Part shown: one piece after another, positions 21,341 to 32,963 of the stretch | How positions within the stretch are numbered: position 1 is the first letter of the stretch | How the letters are laid out: every line of letters begins with the position of its first letter | Assembly (NCBI GenBank): GCA_963691705.1 | Contig: OY829541.1 | Span: 43,293,661-43,357,660, forward strand | Reading direction: 5' to 3' | DNA length: 64,000 nt | Source of the DNA: Viola odorata | Taxonomy: Eukaryota; Streptophyta; Magnoliopsida; Malpighiales; Violaceae | The notes under the pieces: generated by a model | Seen by the model: the letters and a program-made list of their open reading frames with translations, nothing else | What the model was told of the DNA's origin: nothing | Databases searched by the model: none | Position numbers and translations under genes: made by a program

Positions 21341-23080
21341 GAGGAAAGAGGACCTCGGTATCAAAGGGAAAGGGATGACGGTTATAAGGAACGAGGGCCA
21401 CGGCATCAAAGGGAGAGAGGGGATGACTTTCACAATCCGAAGTTACCTTTGCCTAGTTTTGAGGGGAAGGACGACCCCGAGGCCTACTTCGATTGGGAAA
21501 ACAAGATGGAACGCATCTTTGCTAACTATGGCTACTCCGAGGCCCAGAAGGTGAAGCTAGCTATGGTTAAGTTTACGGGCCTAGCTATTCAGTGGTGGGA
21601 CCGCATCCTGGTTAGTAGGCAACTTGAGGGAGGATTGGTGGTGACCGAATAGGAAGAGTTATTGAGGGAAATGCGCCACCGGTTCGTGCCTCATCACTAC
21701 ATGAGAGACCTACACCAACGACTTCAATCTCTCCGCCAAGGTCCGAGGAATGTGAGTGAGTTCTACCATAAGATGCTCACCTTGATTTTTCGAGCGGAGG
21801 TCCGTGAAGGGACCGAGGCCACTATGGCTCGTTTTATGGGCGGCTTACACAAGGAGATTGCGGATATGATTGACTTCTACACCTACTCCACCTTGGACGA
21901 AATGTATCTTCTTGCCCTTAAGATTGAAAGGCAAGTAAGCCGAAAGCCTAAGGCTTCCTCTCAATTACCTATCTCTACCCCTATTCTTTCGTCCACTTAC
22001 AAAAAGCCATGGCTAAACACCACCAAGCCACCCGTGACCCCAACCCCAAACACCTACTGAGCCCTAACCCTTAAACCAAGCACCCCACCAAACACCTATG
22101 CACCTAAACCCCTACCAAATGCCTTTGTACCTAGACCGACCTCTAGCAATAACCCGCACGAGAGGACGTGCAATAGGGATATTACGTGTTTCAAGTGTGG
22201 GGGCAAGGGGCACATGAGGGCCGAATGTGCCAATCGCACGGTGATGGTGGTAAGGGAAGGAGGCGAGATAGTGAGCGAAGGGGAAGAAGAGGAAGAAAGT
22301 AGCCGGAGGGAGGATTGGGGAGGAGAAGAGGACTCAAGTGAGGAGAGTGATGAGTATGACCATGTAGAAGTGCCTCAATGCCTCGTTGTAAGGAGGAGTT
22401 TGAGTATGAAGGGCCGAGAGGATGATGCCTCTATTGCGCAAAGGCAAAATCTATTCCATACGAGGGGGACCTCCAACGGCATGGTTATGGCCATCATCAT
22501 TGACAATGGAAGCTGCGCGAATGTGGCAAGCGCTCTCCTAGTCCACTCTTTGGGCCTCAACACCGTGAAACACCCCCACCCGTACGTGCTGAATTGGTTC
22601 AACGACGGGAACATAGTCAAGGTTCAAAGGCAAGTCTTGGTGCCTTTTAACATCCGGGGCTACAAGGATAAACGCTTGTGTCATGTGGCCCCAATGCAAG
22701 CAAGCCACTTGCTTCTCGGCCGGCCTTGGCAATATGACCGCAAGGCAATCCATGATGGATTCAAGAACAACTACAAGCTTCAACATGAGGGCCGAAAGTT
22801 CTTGATACCGCCCTTATCCCCAAGCCAAGTTTACGAGGACCAAATTAAATTGGAAAAGGCTTGCGCCGCTTTTGAAATTTCTGTGTCACTTGAAAAGAAA
22901 GAGAGTGATTGGAGTGGAGAGAAGAAAGTAAGCGGGTGTTATGGGGAAAACAGCGGCCATGAAAACATCGAGCATGTGTCAAGAGGAGAGAGCAAAGAGA
23001 GCCGAGAGAAAAAGATAACCGAGAAGGGCAAAACCAAGCTTAATAAAAAGAGCAAGCTAGTGAGGCCTTTAGGGTGGTGA
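21341..23080 (+). pseudogene. CRM-like gag core, zinc knuckle and protease
   Basis: The gag core reads MPSFEGKDDPEAYFDWENKM, VKFTGLAIQWWDRIL, MRHRFVPHHYMRDLHQRLQS and TEATMARFMGGLHKEIADM (21449-21970), with stops at 21650 and 22058. The zinc knuckle CFKCGGKGHMRAEC lies near 22190-22232. The aspartic protease follows with IIIDNGSCANVAS (about 22496-22535) and HLLLGRPWQYDRKAIHDGF (about 22708-22765). The DNG replaces the usual DTG or DSG triplet. The frame stays constant (allowing for the stops) from 21449 to 23080, where a charged Glu/Lys-rich linker ends and the RT frame takes over. Confidence 0.85.
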
Positions 23081-24197
23081 CAGTGGAGAGAAAAGCGAGC
23101 TTAATGGCCAAGGAAAGAGATATTAGGCATGCGTTCATCATGCGCAAACCTTGCATTTTGATTCGGTTTAAATTTTTGGCCTTAAACGCTACTAATGCTA
23201 ACCCTTCCATGCCAAGCTTGATTTCCCCTCTTTTGCAGAAATTTGGGGACGTGTTCCCGGATGAGATCCCCGAGGGCTTGCCACCAACGAGGGGCATTGA
23301 GCATAAGATCAAATTCGCCCCCGGTTCTACCTTGCCAAACCGGCCAGCCTATCGGTGCAACCCCGAAGAGACTCGGGAGCTCCAAACGCAAGTTGACGGG
23401 CTGCTAGCCAAGGGCTTCATCCGAGAGAGCCTATCTCCATGCGTCGTACCAGTCATCTTGGTCCCCAAGAAGGACGGATCGTGGTGAATGTGCATGGATT
23501 GCCGCGCCATTAACAAGGTAACCATCAAGTACTCATACCCCATCCCTAGGCTAGATGACATGCTAGATGAATTGTGCAATACCAAAGTGTTTTCCAAGAT
23601 TGATTTAGTAAGTGGGTACCACCAAATAAAAATGAATGAAGGTGATCAATGGAAAACTGCTTTTAAAATGAGATTTCGATTGTATGAGTGGCTTGTCATG
23701 CCTTTTGGCCTAACCAACGCACCTAGCACATTCATGCGACTCATGAACCATGTCTTAAGACCCTTTATAGGTCACTTTGTGGTAGTCTACTTTGATGACA
23801 TCTTAGTGTATAACACCTCGTCATAAGCCCATTTGGGCCACTTGCACCAAGTGTTTCTAACCCTTCGCACACACAAGTTATATGCCAAGCTCTCCAAGTG
23901 TGAGTTTTGCTTGGAAGAGGTCCATTTTTTGGGATTTATTATAGGTGCCGAGGGGTTGAAAGTAGACCAAGAGAAGGTGAAGGCAATCACCGAGTGGCCC
24001 ATGCCTACCACCATAGGCGAAGTGAGGTCCTTCCATGGGTTGGCCGACTCTTATCGCCGGTTCGTGAAGGATTTTTCTACTATTGCGGCGCCCTTGAATG
24101 AGCTGACCAAAAAAGACTTCCCATTTGTGTGGGGAGAGGAACAAGCGCAAGCCTTTGCCATGCTCAAGGAAAGGCTCACGAGCAGCCCGGTGCTAAT
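23074..24197 (+). pseudogene. CRM-like reverse transcriptase
   Basis: RT fingers to thumb: PNRPAYRCNPEETRELQTQV, GFIRESLSPCVVPVILVPKK (to 23480), [51 protein letters not shown], the catalytic box [10 protein letters not shown] (about 23785-23814) and [20 protein letters not shown] (about 23880-23940), then [17 protein letters not shown]. The catalytic YFDD is intact. In-frame stops are TGA at 23485 and TAA at 23824. The frame ends at 24197, where an inverted solo LTR splits RT from RNase H at the residues LTSSPVLI. Confidence 0.9.
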
Positions 24198-24736
24198 TGA
24201 TAAGATTCGAGTTTCTTCGGGGGCGGAATGAGGATTACGGCTGTCCGGAATCACCGTGGCTACTATCCGTGATACCTGCAAAGCGCCGGAGGGGGGCTCC
24301 GGCGTAGACACTCCGATGCTTAAGTTAGTAAGGTTATGGAATTCGGCAAAGATTCTAGTAGACAATTTGCTCATACCCTCGATCTATAAATGTGGGGTAT
24401 TTATAGCTGAAGAGAAGAAGGTCGTTACCCCCAGGGGTGGGCGTTATTAAGGGGAGATAATACCCAGGATGACGTCAGTTGGACCGTACAAGATGACGTC
24501 AGCAGGAGGATATCGCTAGTGGGATATCACCAATATGTCATTGTCGGGGTTCCTGGGATGGGATGACGCCGTCTAGGTCCCCCCCCCCCCCCCCGCGCTG
24601 ATGTCGACCATCCCAGGATCCTTGGCCTAACAGGGGCAGCAGCCGGGTGCCGTCTTTTAGTCAAGGTCTACAGGAATCCGGCTTTGACTGAGGTAGGAAG
24701 ACGATTATACCCTTGGTGTTTCCTTAATTGTTATCA
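24198..24736 (-). mobile_element. Inverted solo LTR, Retand-like family
   Basis: This 539-bp LTR lies in minus orientation (element start TGATAACAATTAAGG at 24736, end CGAATCTTATCA at 24198) with the perfect duplication CTAAT at 24193-24197 and 24737-24741. It contains the family hairpin at 24284-24304, two TGACGTCA sites (24470-24477 and 24494-24501), a TATA box near 24397-24404 and a run of 16 C at 24579-24594. Removing 544 bp restores the CRM-like pol frame. Confidence 0.92.
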
Positions 24737-24741
24737 CTAAT

Positions 24742-26423
24742 CCTTCCCAACTTCCAGCGCACCTTTATGGTTGAATGCGATGCTAGCGGCATTGGGATAG
24801 GTGCGGTCTTGATTCAAGACAAGCGGCCCGTAGCATTTTTCAGCGAGAAGCTGAAAGCCGCGTAGCTCAACTATTATACCTACGACAAGGAGCTATACGC
24901 GCTAGTGAGGGCCTTGGAGGTGTGGGAGCATTACTTGACTCTGAGGGAGTTTGTGGTACATACGGATCACTTGATCCTTAAGTACCTCAAAGGGCAAGGA
25001 AAGCTCAACAAGAGGCACGCTGCTTGGCTCGAATTCATCGAAAGGTTCTCGTATCACATCAAGTACCTCAAGGGAAAGGACAATGTGGTGGCCGATGCTT
25101 TGTACCGAAGGTATGCGCTTCTCACTTCTCTACATTCATGTATGATAGGGTTTACACACCTCACTTCCTTGTATGCAAATGACATGGATTTCAAAGATGC
25201 ATTTCTTGCTTGCGCCCATGGGGCTTTTGACCACTATGCCATACATGATGATTTCCTCTTCCATAAGGGAACATTGTGCATACCCATATATAGCTCACGT
25301 GAATTGTTGGTTCAAGAAGCACACCGGGGGGGGGGGGGGGGTGGTTTAAAATTGCATTTTAGGGTAAAGAAAACCCTAGGCACGCTTAAAGAACATTTCT
25401 ATTGGCCCAAAATAAAAAAACTAGTGTCACGCATTGTTGGTTCTTCTCTTGCATGTAAACGAGCTAAAACTCGAAGTATAAACCATGGGCGTTACATGCC
25501 ACTTCCCATAGCATCTCACCCTTGGCATGATATGCCAATGCATTTTGTGCTAGGACTTCCACGCACTAAGCACGGCAAGGATGCCTTATTTTTTGTGGTT
25601 GATAGGTTCTCGAAAATGGCTCACTTTATTCCATGTCAATCCACAAATGATGCGTCGCATGTTGCTACTATGTTCTTTCGAGAGATTGTGAGGCTTCATG
25701 GTATGCCTAGGACAATAGTGAGCGATAGGGATACTAAATTCCTTGCACACTTTTGGCGTGTTTTGTGGGCCAAATTAGGGACCAAGCTTCTTTTCTCTAC
25801 CTCATACCACCCCCAAACGGATGGTCAAACCGAGGTAGTCAATAGGACGCTCGGCACACTTTTGCGCATCATGATTAATCAAAACCCCAAGTCTTGGGAA
25901 GAGTGCATTCCTTTTATCAAATTTACTTACAATCGCACAATGCACTCCACCACTCGTTTTTCACCATTTGAGCTTGTCTATGGGTTCAATCCTCTTACCC
26001 CCATAGACTTGCTACCTATTTCTTTAACTGCTTGTGCTAGCTTAGATGGTGAAGCCAAGGCGCAAATGGTAAGCGACATGCATACCATGGCCAAGGGCCG
26101 CATTGAGGCCATCAACGCCAAGCTCATCGAGAAACGCGATGCTGGACGCTGCACCCGCACCTTCGACGTGGGCGATCTGGTTTGGGTCCATATGACCAAA
26201 GAGCGGCGGATCACAAGCTTAGCCCACGGGGAGAAGGCCTTTTTCTTATCCTTGAGAAAATTAGTGATAACGCCTAAGTTCTTGATATTCCTCCTTCTTA
26301 CGACAACACTAACCACTCTTTCAATGTCACTGATCTTTCACCTTTCTTTACAGATGACGAAGAAGGGTTCAAGGAGGGCAACGGTATGGATTCAAGGACG
26401 AATCCTTGCGAAGGGGGAGGAGA
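24742..26423 (+). pseudogene. CRM-like RNase H and integrase
   Basis: RNase H starts [19 protein letters not shown] and continues through KELYALVRALEVWEHYL, FVVHTDHLILKYL and NVVADAL (24760-25110), with a TAG near 24863. The integrase zinc finger follows, with the H pair distorted by a run of 16 G (25326-25341) and one C of the CX2C pair changed (GSSLACKRAK). The core has VSDRDTKFLAHFWRVLW and HPQTDGQTEVVNRTLGTLL, but the first catalytic Asp (usual MDFVLGLP) is His (MHFVLGLP, about 25540). After VWVHMTKER a frameshift near 26225 leads to RGEGLFLILEKISDNA, a stop, and FNVTDLSPFFTDDEE. The frame then crosses the LTR boundary at 26424. Confidence 0.9.
26411..26423 (+). other. Polypurine tract of CRM-like element
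   Basis: AAGGGGGAGGAGA lies immediately before the 3' LTR TG terminus. It is also coding (EGGGDD) because the pol frame runs through it. Confidence 0.85.
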
Positions 26424-27455
26424 TGATGCGAGCCCAGCAGACAAGGCCCAAAGCCCTCAAGGCTACGCCACGAGGGCCACCACCAAGGCTCGAGACATAA
26501 CTGCCTTGCTCATCAAGACCCTTCGAGCCGAGGAGAGCAACATGGTGGTCGCAGCCCAATGGAGCATCTGTCTCTACGCCAACGACTCAACTCGCAGCCA
26601 CAGGCCTGAGTCCGAGTCCGAGCCCCACGCTAAGACCTCATCTGAGCACATCGGCAAAGCCACGGCCGAGCCCTGCACCAAGGCCGCGCGCACATGACCC
26701 CAAAGTCGCGGCTGAGCCCAACGCCAAGGCCTCGATCGCACTTAGCACCAAAGCCACGATCGAGCCCGGCATCAAGGCTTCACCAAAGACACACCCCGAG
26801 GCCAAGCCCTCCAGCAAAGCCACGGCCCAGCCCATCATCAAGGACACGGCCGAGCGCAAGGCCAAGGCCACAAATGAGCCACGTCATTACCCCTCGACCA
26901 CGCCCAAAGCCAAGGCCCCGAATGAGCCACGTCATTGCCCCTCGACCACGCCTAGTCACTCAGCCAAGCGGGCCCGAGTCACTTGTGAGTAATGACCCCT
27001 TTGTCTAAGGGCGCTTAGGGTAATTTCCCCTTGTAAATATTTTGGCTATAAAATGAAGGACTTGTCTTCATTTTAGCCTTGCTTTTGATTTTGAGATTTT
27101 CATCTTAAGCCTTAAGCCAACCATAGCCTAGTTCTAGGAGGATCCTAGATCCATTCCCGTCCACCTCCTTCCATGGTGGCCGGATCGTTGCTTTCTTAGA
27201 AAGCTTGTCGTCTTGATCATCAAGACCACCTCAAAGCTTGTAATCCATTCAAGCATTTGAGCTTCTACATAAATAAACTTGTTTCTTTCACCTTACAAAC
27301 ATTTCCTTTCCATTCATACACTGTCCGCTGCCGATTCATTCTAAACCATCCGATCCAAGTACTTACCCGCGATCCGCACCAAAGCCAACCGTGCGAAGAC
27401 TAGATCCGTGCTCGTGAGCGAAGGCCAAGCTTCTCAAGGCGCTTGGGCCTTATCA
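26424..27455 (+). repeat. CRM-like 3' LTR with overlapping pol tail
   Basis: The LTR is 1032 bp. The pol frame enters it as DDASPADKAQSPQGYATRAT, TKARDITALLIKTLRAEES, a region reminiscent of the CR motif of centromeric retrotransposons, then a SESEPHAKTSSEHIGKATAE repeat region. A 2-nt deletion relative to the 5' LTR ends the frame at 26697. In the 5' LTR the same frame continues to 16104. TATA box at 27047-27053, hairpin at 27049-27075. Confidence 0.85.
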
Positions 27456-27459
27456 CTAG

Positions 27460-28283
27460 GTTGTTGGCGATGTGATGGGGAGGCGACGGGAGCAAGCAGC
27501 TCGGTGGCTTGCTCCGCTGCTGCTTCATGGTGACTGTTCATGTGCCATACACATGAATTATGGGAGACGTTGATCTGGTTTACTTTCCTTGGTCAACCAA
27601 ATCAACGGTGATGATCAAATTCCTTTTTTTTTTATTTAAATGGCTTCGAGCCATTTTGCGACCAAATGTTTCAAAAACTCGAGCCAAAAGCGCCAGCGCG
27701 TAGAGAAAAAAAAGGCGAATTTAATAGTCGACAACGAATGAAGAAAAATATTTGTTTAACGTGTTTATTTTCTCGTTTGAAAACATGAATATGTTCGAAT
27801 GAGAAATAAATGATATTACGATGAAAATTGCACGAGACGAAGTTGACTGGCGTGAATGAAAAAAAGTGTTTGTCAACTGAAGAAATAACGCGTTTGATCA
27901 ATGATCCGAGCGAACCTACTCGGGTGCAATAAAAGCTCGAACAAAAATAATTATAAAATATGAAAAATGCCAAAAAGTTTATAAAATATTAAAAATCCTA
28001 AATTTTATGCAATGACCTAAAACGGAAAAATAAATAGCAAATGACTAACGGATAATTAAAAATATGATTTTTAAGGCTGAAAATATTAATAATAATAATG
28101 AAAATATGAGACAAAATTAAAAATGCGATTTACGACGCTGATGACAATAATAACAATGATAAAATGTGACGAGAATTAAAAATGAACTAACGACAGTAAA
28201 TTAATTAAAAATGACAGTAAGTGAAGTAAAATAACAGAAATGATAAATTCAATTTAAATGGCATCAAAATTCGGGTATCAACA
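27460..28283 (-). repeat. Ogre-like 5' LTR, 5' part (right of CRM insertion)
   Basis: This is the remainder of the minus-strand Ogre-like LTR. It aligns with 7150-7998 of the solo LTR (GATCTGGTTTACTTTCCTTG, the AAATATTAAAAATCC repeats) and ends at 28283 with the element terminus TGTTGATACCCGAATTTTG on the minus strand. The next base outside belongs to a CACTA transposase fragment. Confidence 0.85.
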
Positions 28284-30544
28284 AGTGGCATACGCCTCCG
28301 CAATTGATCCCTCGACTGCAGCCATATTCTTAACTTTTTTTCAAGCTTACATGTCCTCAACGGGGGGAAATTTTGTTCAAGCTTACAAATGGTCTCAACT
28401 ATGTTCTTCTTCCATACCTCCATGTCCTCAACCCTTAGAGTCTTGGAGCATAAATCCCGAAACATGTGGGATAACTCAGTTACTGCTTCCCACACAGGTG
28501 TCAGGACCATACCACGAAGTACGATTGGTAACACTTGTTGCATGAACACATGACAGTCATGACTCTTCATGGAGTAGAATTGGCCCCTCTGAAGGTTCAC
28601 CAGCCGCCCAAGATTTGATGAATACTCATCAGGGAACTTCAATGTCTTTAGCCACTCATAAAACTGTTGTCTTTATTGGCTTGATAAAGCATACATCACC
28701 TTAGGCTTCACCACCTTTTTACCACTACGAGAAGTTTTTAAGTGCAGGTTTGGTCAGCTATAGATTTCACGCAAGTCCAATCGAGCTTGTGCATTATCTT
28801 TTATCTTCCCTGGAACATCCATCATTGTGTAGAAGATGTTATCAAACACAGTCTTCTCAATATACATCACGTCCAAATTATGATGAATTAGATTGGTCTT
28901 CCAATAGAGCAATTCCCAAAATATACTTCATTTGAACTAATGATGTGTTTTGCCATAACTGAGCATTACATTAGGTGAAAAAGTTCCATACACATATTCC
29001 GGTAGCGCGGCCAGCTCTTCCCACACTTCCTCACCGCTTCAAAAATAAGACAGGGGCCTCTCCTCAATCCTATTTCTCCTAAAACTGAACGCTCTACGAT
29101 GATACTCGTGGTCAAGAGGAAGAAATCTTCGATGACAATCAAACCAGCTAGCCTTTTTAATATGCTGGAGTTGAAATCCTTTTGTTTGGTACCCGCAATA
29201 TGGACATGCAAAATGCCCTTTCATGCTCCACTCTGACAGCATCGCGTATGCTGGAAAGTCTGCGACCGTCCATATAAGTGCAACTCGTAGTTGGAAGTTT
29301 TGTTTCCTTGCACCATCATACGTGCAAACACGATTACCTCACATAAGAACAGGTCGAGATTTTTAGAAGGACTGTTAGGACCAGGAATAATCAGTGACAA
29401 CATGGTGTAAGGTTGCTTCAATACCATCCACGGTGGAAGATTTAAAACAGATATCATTACTGGCCAACATGAGTATGGTTTTGCTCCTGGACCGAATGAT
29501 TAAACACGTCCGTGCATAATGATAGCCTCACATTTCTGGAATCACTTGCGAAATCTGGATGGATGCAATCAAAATGTTTCCACGCCTCAGGATGTGATAG
29601 GTGAGACATAGTCCTGGGTTCAAGATTGGAGTTGGCATGCCACACCATATCTCGGGCGGTCTTGGAGGACATGAAAAGCCTCTTAAGTCTCGGTATCAGC
29701 GAAATATAACGAAGAACCTTGAATGGCTTTGGTTTCTCCCTTAGAACGCTTGCATTTCCTAGCTTGAACCATGCTAGCCCATAAACACAAAAATCTATAT
29801 CTTTGTCTTCACCGTAATACAACATGTAGTCATTCCAGCAAACATAAATGTGTTGCTAGCAAAGGCTCAATGCTTGCATCACCTTCTTGCCCCCTGTAAA
29901 GTTCGTTGGCATATTATGCCCGACAACATCTTAGTGAAAGCACCGACTAACTTATTGTATTGACCTTCACTCATGTTTATGTAGGACTTGCCAGCCAATA
30001 CTTCTGCCACAGCTGACAAAGTCGAGTGATTCTTGCAGCCATCCCACAAGGGTTGGTTTGAAACATCTAGTAGTCTGTAAAATCTAGCCGCTTCAGGATT
30101 AGGAGGTTCCTCGTAAGGTTCATCATGATCCTCTGGTGCTTCTTCGGACCGGTTCAAGAAGTTACTGTGCATTATGTCTTCCACCATGTTCATCATTGGA
30201 TTTACATTTTTATGGTTTGAAGGGCCTCCAATGTGGAACTCACGGATACTTGGGCTTTCGTCCCCACTTATGGTACAAAATACAGGAGATTCACCATGAA
30301 AGTGCCATGTTGTGTACTGAGCCACAAAGCCCTTACGAAATAGATGCATGTGTACGTCTTTCGTGTATTGGTATTTTACATTCTAACACTTACGACATGG
30401 GCATCTAAGTCTCTCTTCATCAACACATTCAGGATGTAAATAGGCAAAGTTGAGAAAGAAGTTCACTCCTTCCATAAACTCTTCTCGAATAGCACCGATT
30501 CTATTCTTACGATTGTACATCCATGTCCGATCAGGCAAAGACAT
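28284..30544 (-). pseudogene. CACTA (En/Spm) TNP2-type transposase, truncated
   Basis: The ATG at 30544 starts MSLPDRTWMYNRKNRIG, then FMEGVNFFLNFAYLHPE and RLRCPCRKC, a transposase-associated zinc-finger domain (stop right after CRKC near 30384). TNP2 motifs follow: LSAVAEVLAGKSYINMSEGQ, MLPDNMPTNF, LKRLFMSSKTARDMVWHAN, EAWKHFDCIHPDFASDSRN (about 29580-29500), NLPPWMVLKQPYTMLSLIIP, ACPYCGYQTK, HNLDVMYIEKTVFDNIFYT (about 28890-28830). The DUF4218-like end has FPDEYSSNLGRLVNLQ and MKSHDCHVFMQQVLPIVLRG, and stops in GSIAEAYAT at 28284, where the Ogre-like LTR begins. There are several stops and frame changes. Terminal repeats of the CACTA element were not found. Confidence 0.88.
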
Positions 30545-31315
30545 TTTGTTCTATGTTAAAAAGAAAACATTCTCATATATTCAAAACTGTAAACATTTAT
30601 AACCTATATTAGGACTCCTTCATAGAGTTATTTTTTGTCATAAACAAGTTATGCATCGCTTCATGTAACAAGTTTATGCAATCCTCCCTACCTTCGGATG
30701 CCAAAGTTTCTCTCAGGCTCACTTGAAGAAGTCCTAGTAATTGTTGCATCCTTTAGAGAGGTCATGCCTGATCCATCAGCTCTCTAACTTCTCCTACCAC
30801 TGATGTTATTTTGGCTTTTATACGGTTCTTCTGACTCTCCTCTTCACATTTTTAGGGTCTAAAATTGACTTTGAATCGTCTGTATCGACCGTATAAAAGT
30901 CCATAATGACATGGGTGGTAGGAATATTAGGGGACTTTCGGGATCCGGCATAACCTCTTTGAAGGAGTGGACGATCGAGTACTAGGACCCTAGACATTGG
31001 AGAGGCTAAAAGTGTCTTTGCCATCTCAAGGTATTGGGAAGGGTCTCATAAACAGTTACATGATGCAATGCAGAATCTAATTTGTACAATAAACTCAGAC
31101 AACTATAAATTGCATTATTTATGAAAACGAGGGGTTCATAGATGATTACATGGTTTTATTTTTCAAGGCATGGAGTCGTCCATGATGCTATAAATTGCAC
31201 TATTGATGAATTAACTGTGTGGATGAGTCCTATCTACTCACTGCGTCCGTCACTGAGGTCATGCGCAGATACATCAGTTGCCCGACTTCTCGTACTACCT
31301 ATGTCATTATGGCTT
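30545..31315. other. Region upstream of CACTA transposase, no gene
   Basis: AT-rich, without a supported gene. Two imperfect direct copies of a roughly 70-bp segment (AGGTCATGCCTGATCCATCAG near 30755 and AGGTCATGCGCAGATACATCAG near 31255, each followed by ACTTCTC and TATTTTGGCTT-like wording) could be subterminal repeats of the CACTA element. Confidence 0.4.
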
Positions 31316-32021
31316 TGTTGCTACTTGATTTTTGACTCATGTCACAACTTTTTCGCATTTTTTACGCTTACCACATTTTAATAGCTCGTCTAGGTTGAAT
31401 TTCTATCGATTCTTGGTCCTAGGCTAGTTTGTTTAATATTACGTGTCGTTTCGTGTCTTTTTAGTTTTTCGTATTTTTAACTGTCTTTTCGCGAACTTCT
31501 ATCGGCCCCGAGTAAGTTTCCCAGGACCGTGGATCGAGCACTATTTCTTTGTTTGATTATTACATGCTAATTTTCTCTCTCACGCCACCGCGTTCTGTTT
31601 CGTTCATTTTTTGTTGTAAGGACATTTATTTTGCGAGCGAACGTTTTGACACTTCAGAAAGAAAATAAATATGTTAAATCAACTTTCGCATTTCTTCACT
31701 GTATATTAGTTTTCTTGCCTTATTTTCTACACATAGTTGTACCCTCGGCTCGGATTTATTTTCACTTTCGTACGATTTGGCTCGTACCAAAATATCCCGT
31801 TCGTGCCCAAAAATAGGATAAATACCACATAAATGCATGTAAATCCTCCACCTCCTTGCTAACTCATTTAGATCATCACAACCTCTCATCTGATCACTCT
31901 TGGCCACATGATTTAGCTTGCTCATCACCCAACCACACAACCACACAATCAACCCCGGCCACACAACCGATCCGGCCAACCCCGACCACACATACAACCG
32001 ACTTCATTTTTTTTCCTTCTC

Positions 32022-32029
32022 TATAAATA
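32022..32029 (+). promoter_or_regulatory. TATA box of Ogre-like 5' LTR
   Basis: TATAAATA in CTCTATAAATAGCAAGC. The same sequence lies in the 3' LTR at 58652-58659. Confidence 0.65.
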
Positions 32030-32810
32030 GCAAGCTTCATCCAACAAATCAAGGGCACCAAATCCTCCTTTTAATCTCCATTTCTTGCACTACCTTCTTG
32101 GATCAAAATCTCTCCTGGACAAGGTAAGCTTTTCTTTTAGTTTTGTCTTTAAAATTTCATTTTTGTTTATAATGCATGAATAAGTTGTTAAAACTTGCCT
32201 CACATGCTTAGTTTTCATGTTAGCTATGCTCTCCTTGCCTCAATTTAATTGTATAATGCACTAGCTAATTAATAGCCATATATGCATGTTAAATAACTAA
32301 ATCTTTCCATGTGAAATTGCTACTATTTTTGAGTGTTTTGCTTGCTATTTTTATTGCTTTGATTTACTGTTTTGATAGAGTAATTAGGGGAGCCATTTTG
32401 GGTAAGAATGGTAGAAGTGTGGGAGCTTGGCCTTTGGCCATAGTGGCTGGTTCGTTTGAGAAGAAAGGTAAGGAAGAAGAAGAAGAGGTAAGCGGGAAAG
32501 GAGAGAGGAAAAGTGATGGGCTTAGGCTCAGTTTTGTTTAAAAATTAAGAGGTGGGATTGGCTTGTGCCGAGCCCATTTTTTAATGTCCAAAAATCCCTT
32601 GTAGGGCCCACTTATTTTCGTATATGCCATATATAATTTTCGTATGCCATGTATAATTTTCGTATGTCATGTATAATTTGTTTCGTATGCCATGTATAAT
32701 TTTCGTATGCCATGTATAGTTTTAGTATATGCCATATATAATTTGTTTCGTATATGCCATGAATAATTTTCATACTAATATGCCATGAATAATTTGTATG
32801 CTTGTATGCC

Positions 32811-32963
32811 ATGATTTAAATAATGTGTTTATACCATGTTTTATTTAATTAAATGCTTGCACGATTTAAATAATTTGTTTATGCTATGTTTTATTTAATT
32901 AAATGCTTACATGATTTAAATAATTTGTTTATGCCATGTTTTATTTAATTAAATGTTTACATG
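32811..32963. repeat. 50-bp tandem array in Ogre LTR, left of the insertion
   Basis: About three copies of a unit containing AATTTGTTTATGCCATGTTT, ATTTAATTAAATGCTTACAT. The array continues at 48870 on the other side of the Retand-like insertion. Confidence 0.85.

Larger units (their letters stand above)
15600..27455 (+). mobile_element. CRM-like Ty3/gypsy chromovirus with three nested insertions
   Basis: LTRs lie at 15600-16571 and 26424-27455, with a PBS at 16574, gag-pol in between and a polypurine tract at 26411-26423. A short target duplication CTAG is present (15596-15599 and 27456-27459). The element lies inside the Ogre-like LTR, whose two halves resume on either side. Three Retand-like insertions lie at 17162-17734, 18315-21335 and 24198-24736. 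Deleting each with one target duplication brings the flanking gag-pol frames back into register, which confirms the insertion points. The integrase C-terminus runs into the 3' LTR, as described for CRM elements. All genes carry stops. Confidence 0.85.

Noticed and set aside
4554..28283. LTR pair of one very long Ogre-like element, with 4554-7998 as its 3' LTR
   Set aside because: The left copy has its own perfect ACAAT duplication on both sides and no polypurine tract, so it is a separate solo LTR.
28715..28735. CACTACGAGAAG, which looks like a CACTA terminal repeat start
   Set aside because: On the minus strand it codes for KTSRSGKKVVKP within the transposase alignment, so it is internal coding sequence, not a terminus.
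32311..32541. 76-codon open frame with a hydrophobic N-terminus, repeated at 63666-63896
   Set aside because: Both copies lie in the two LTRs of one element, so the apparent conservation comes from LTR duplication; no homologous protein is recognised.
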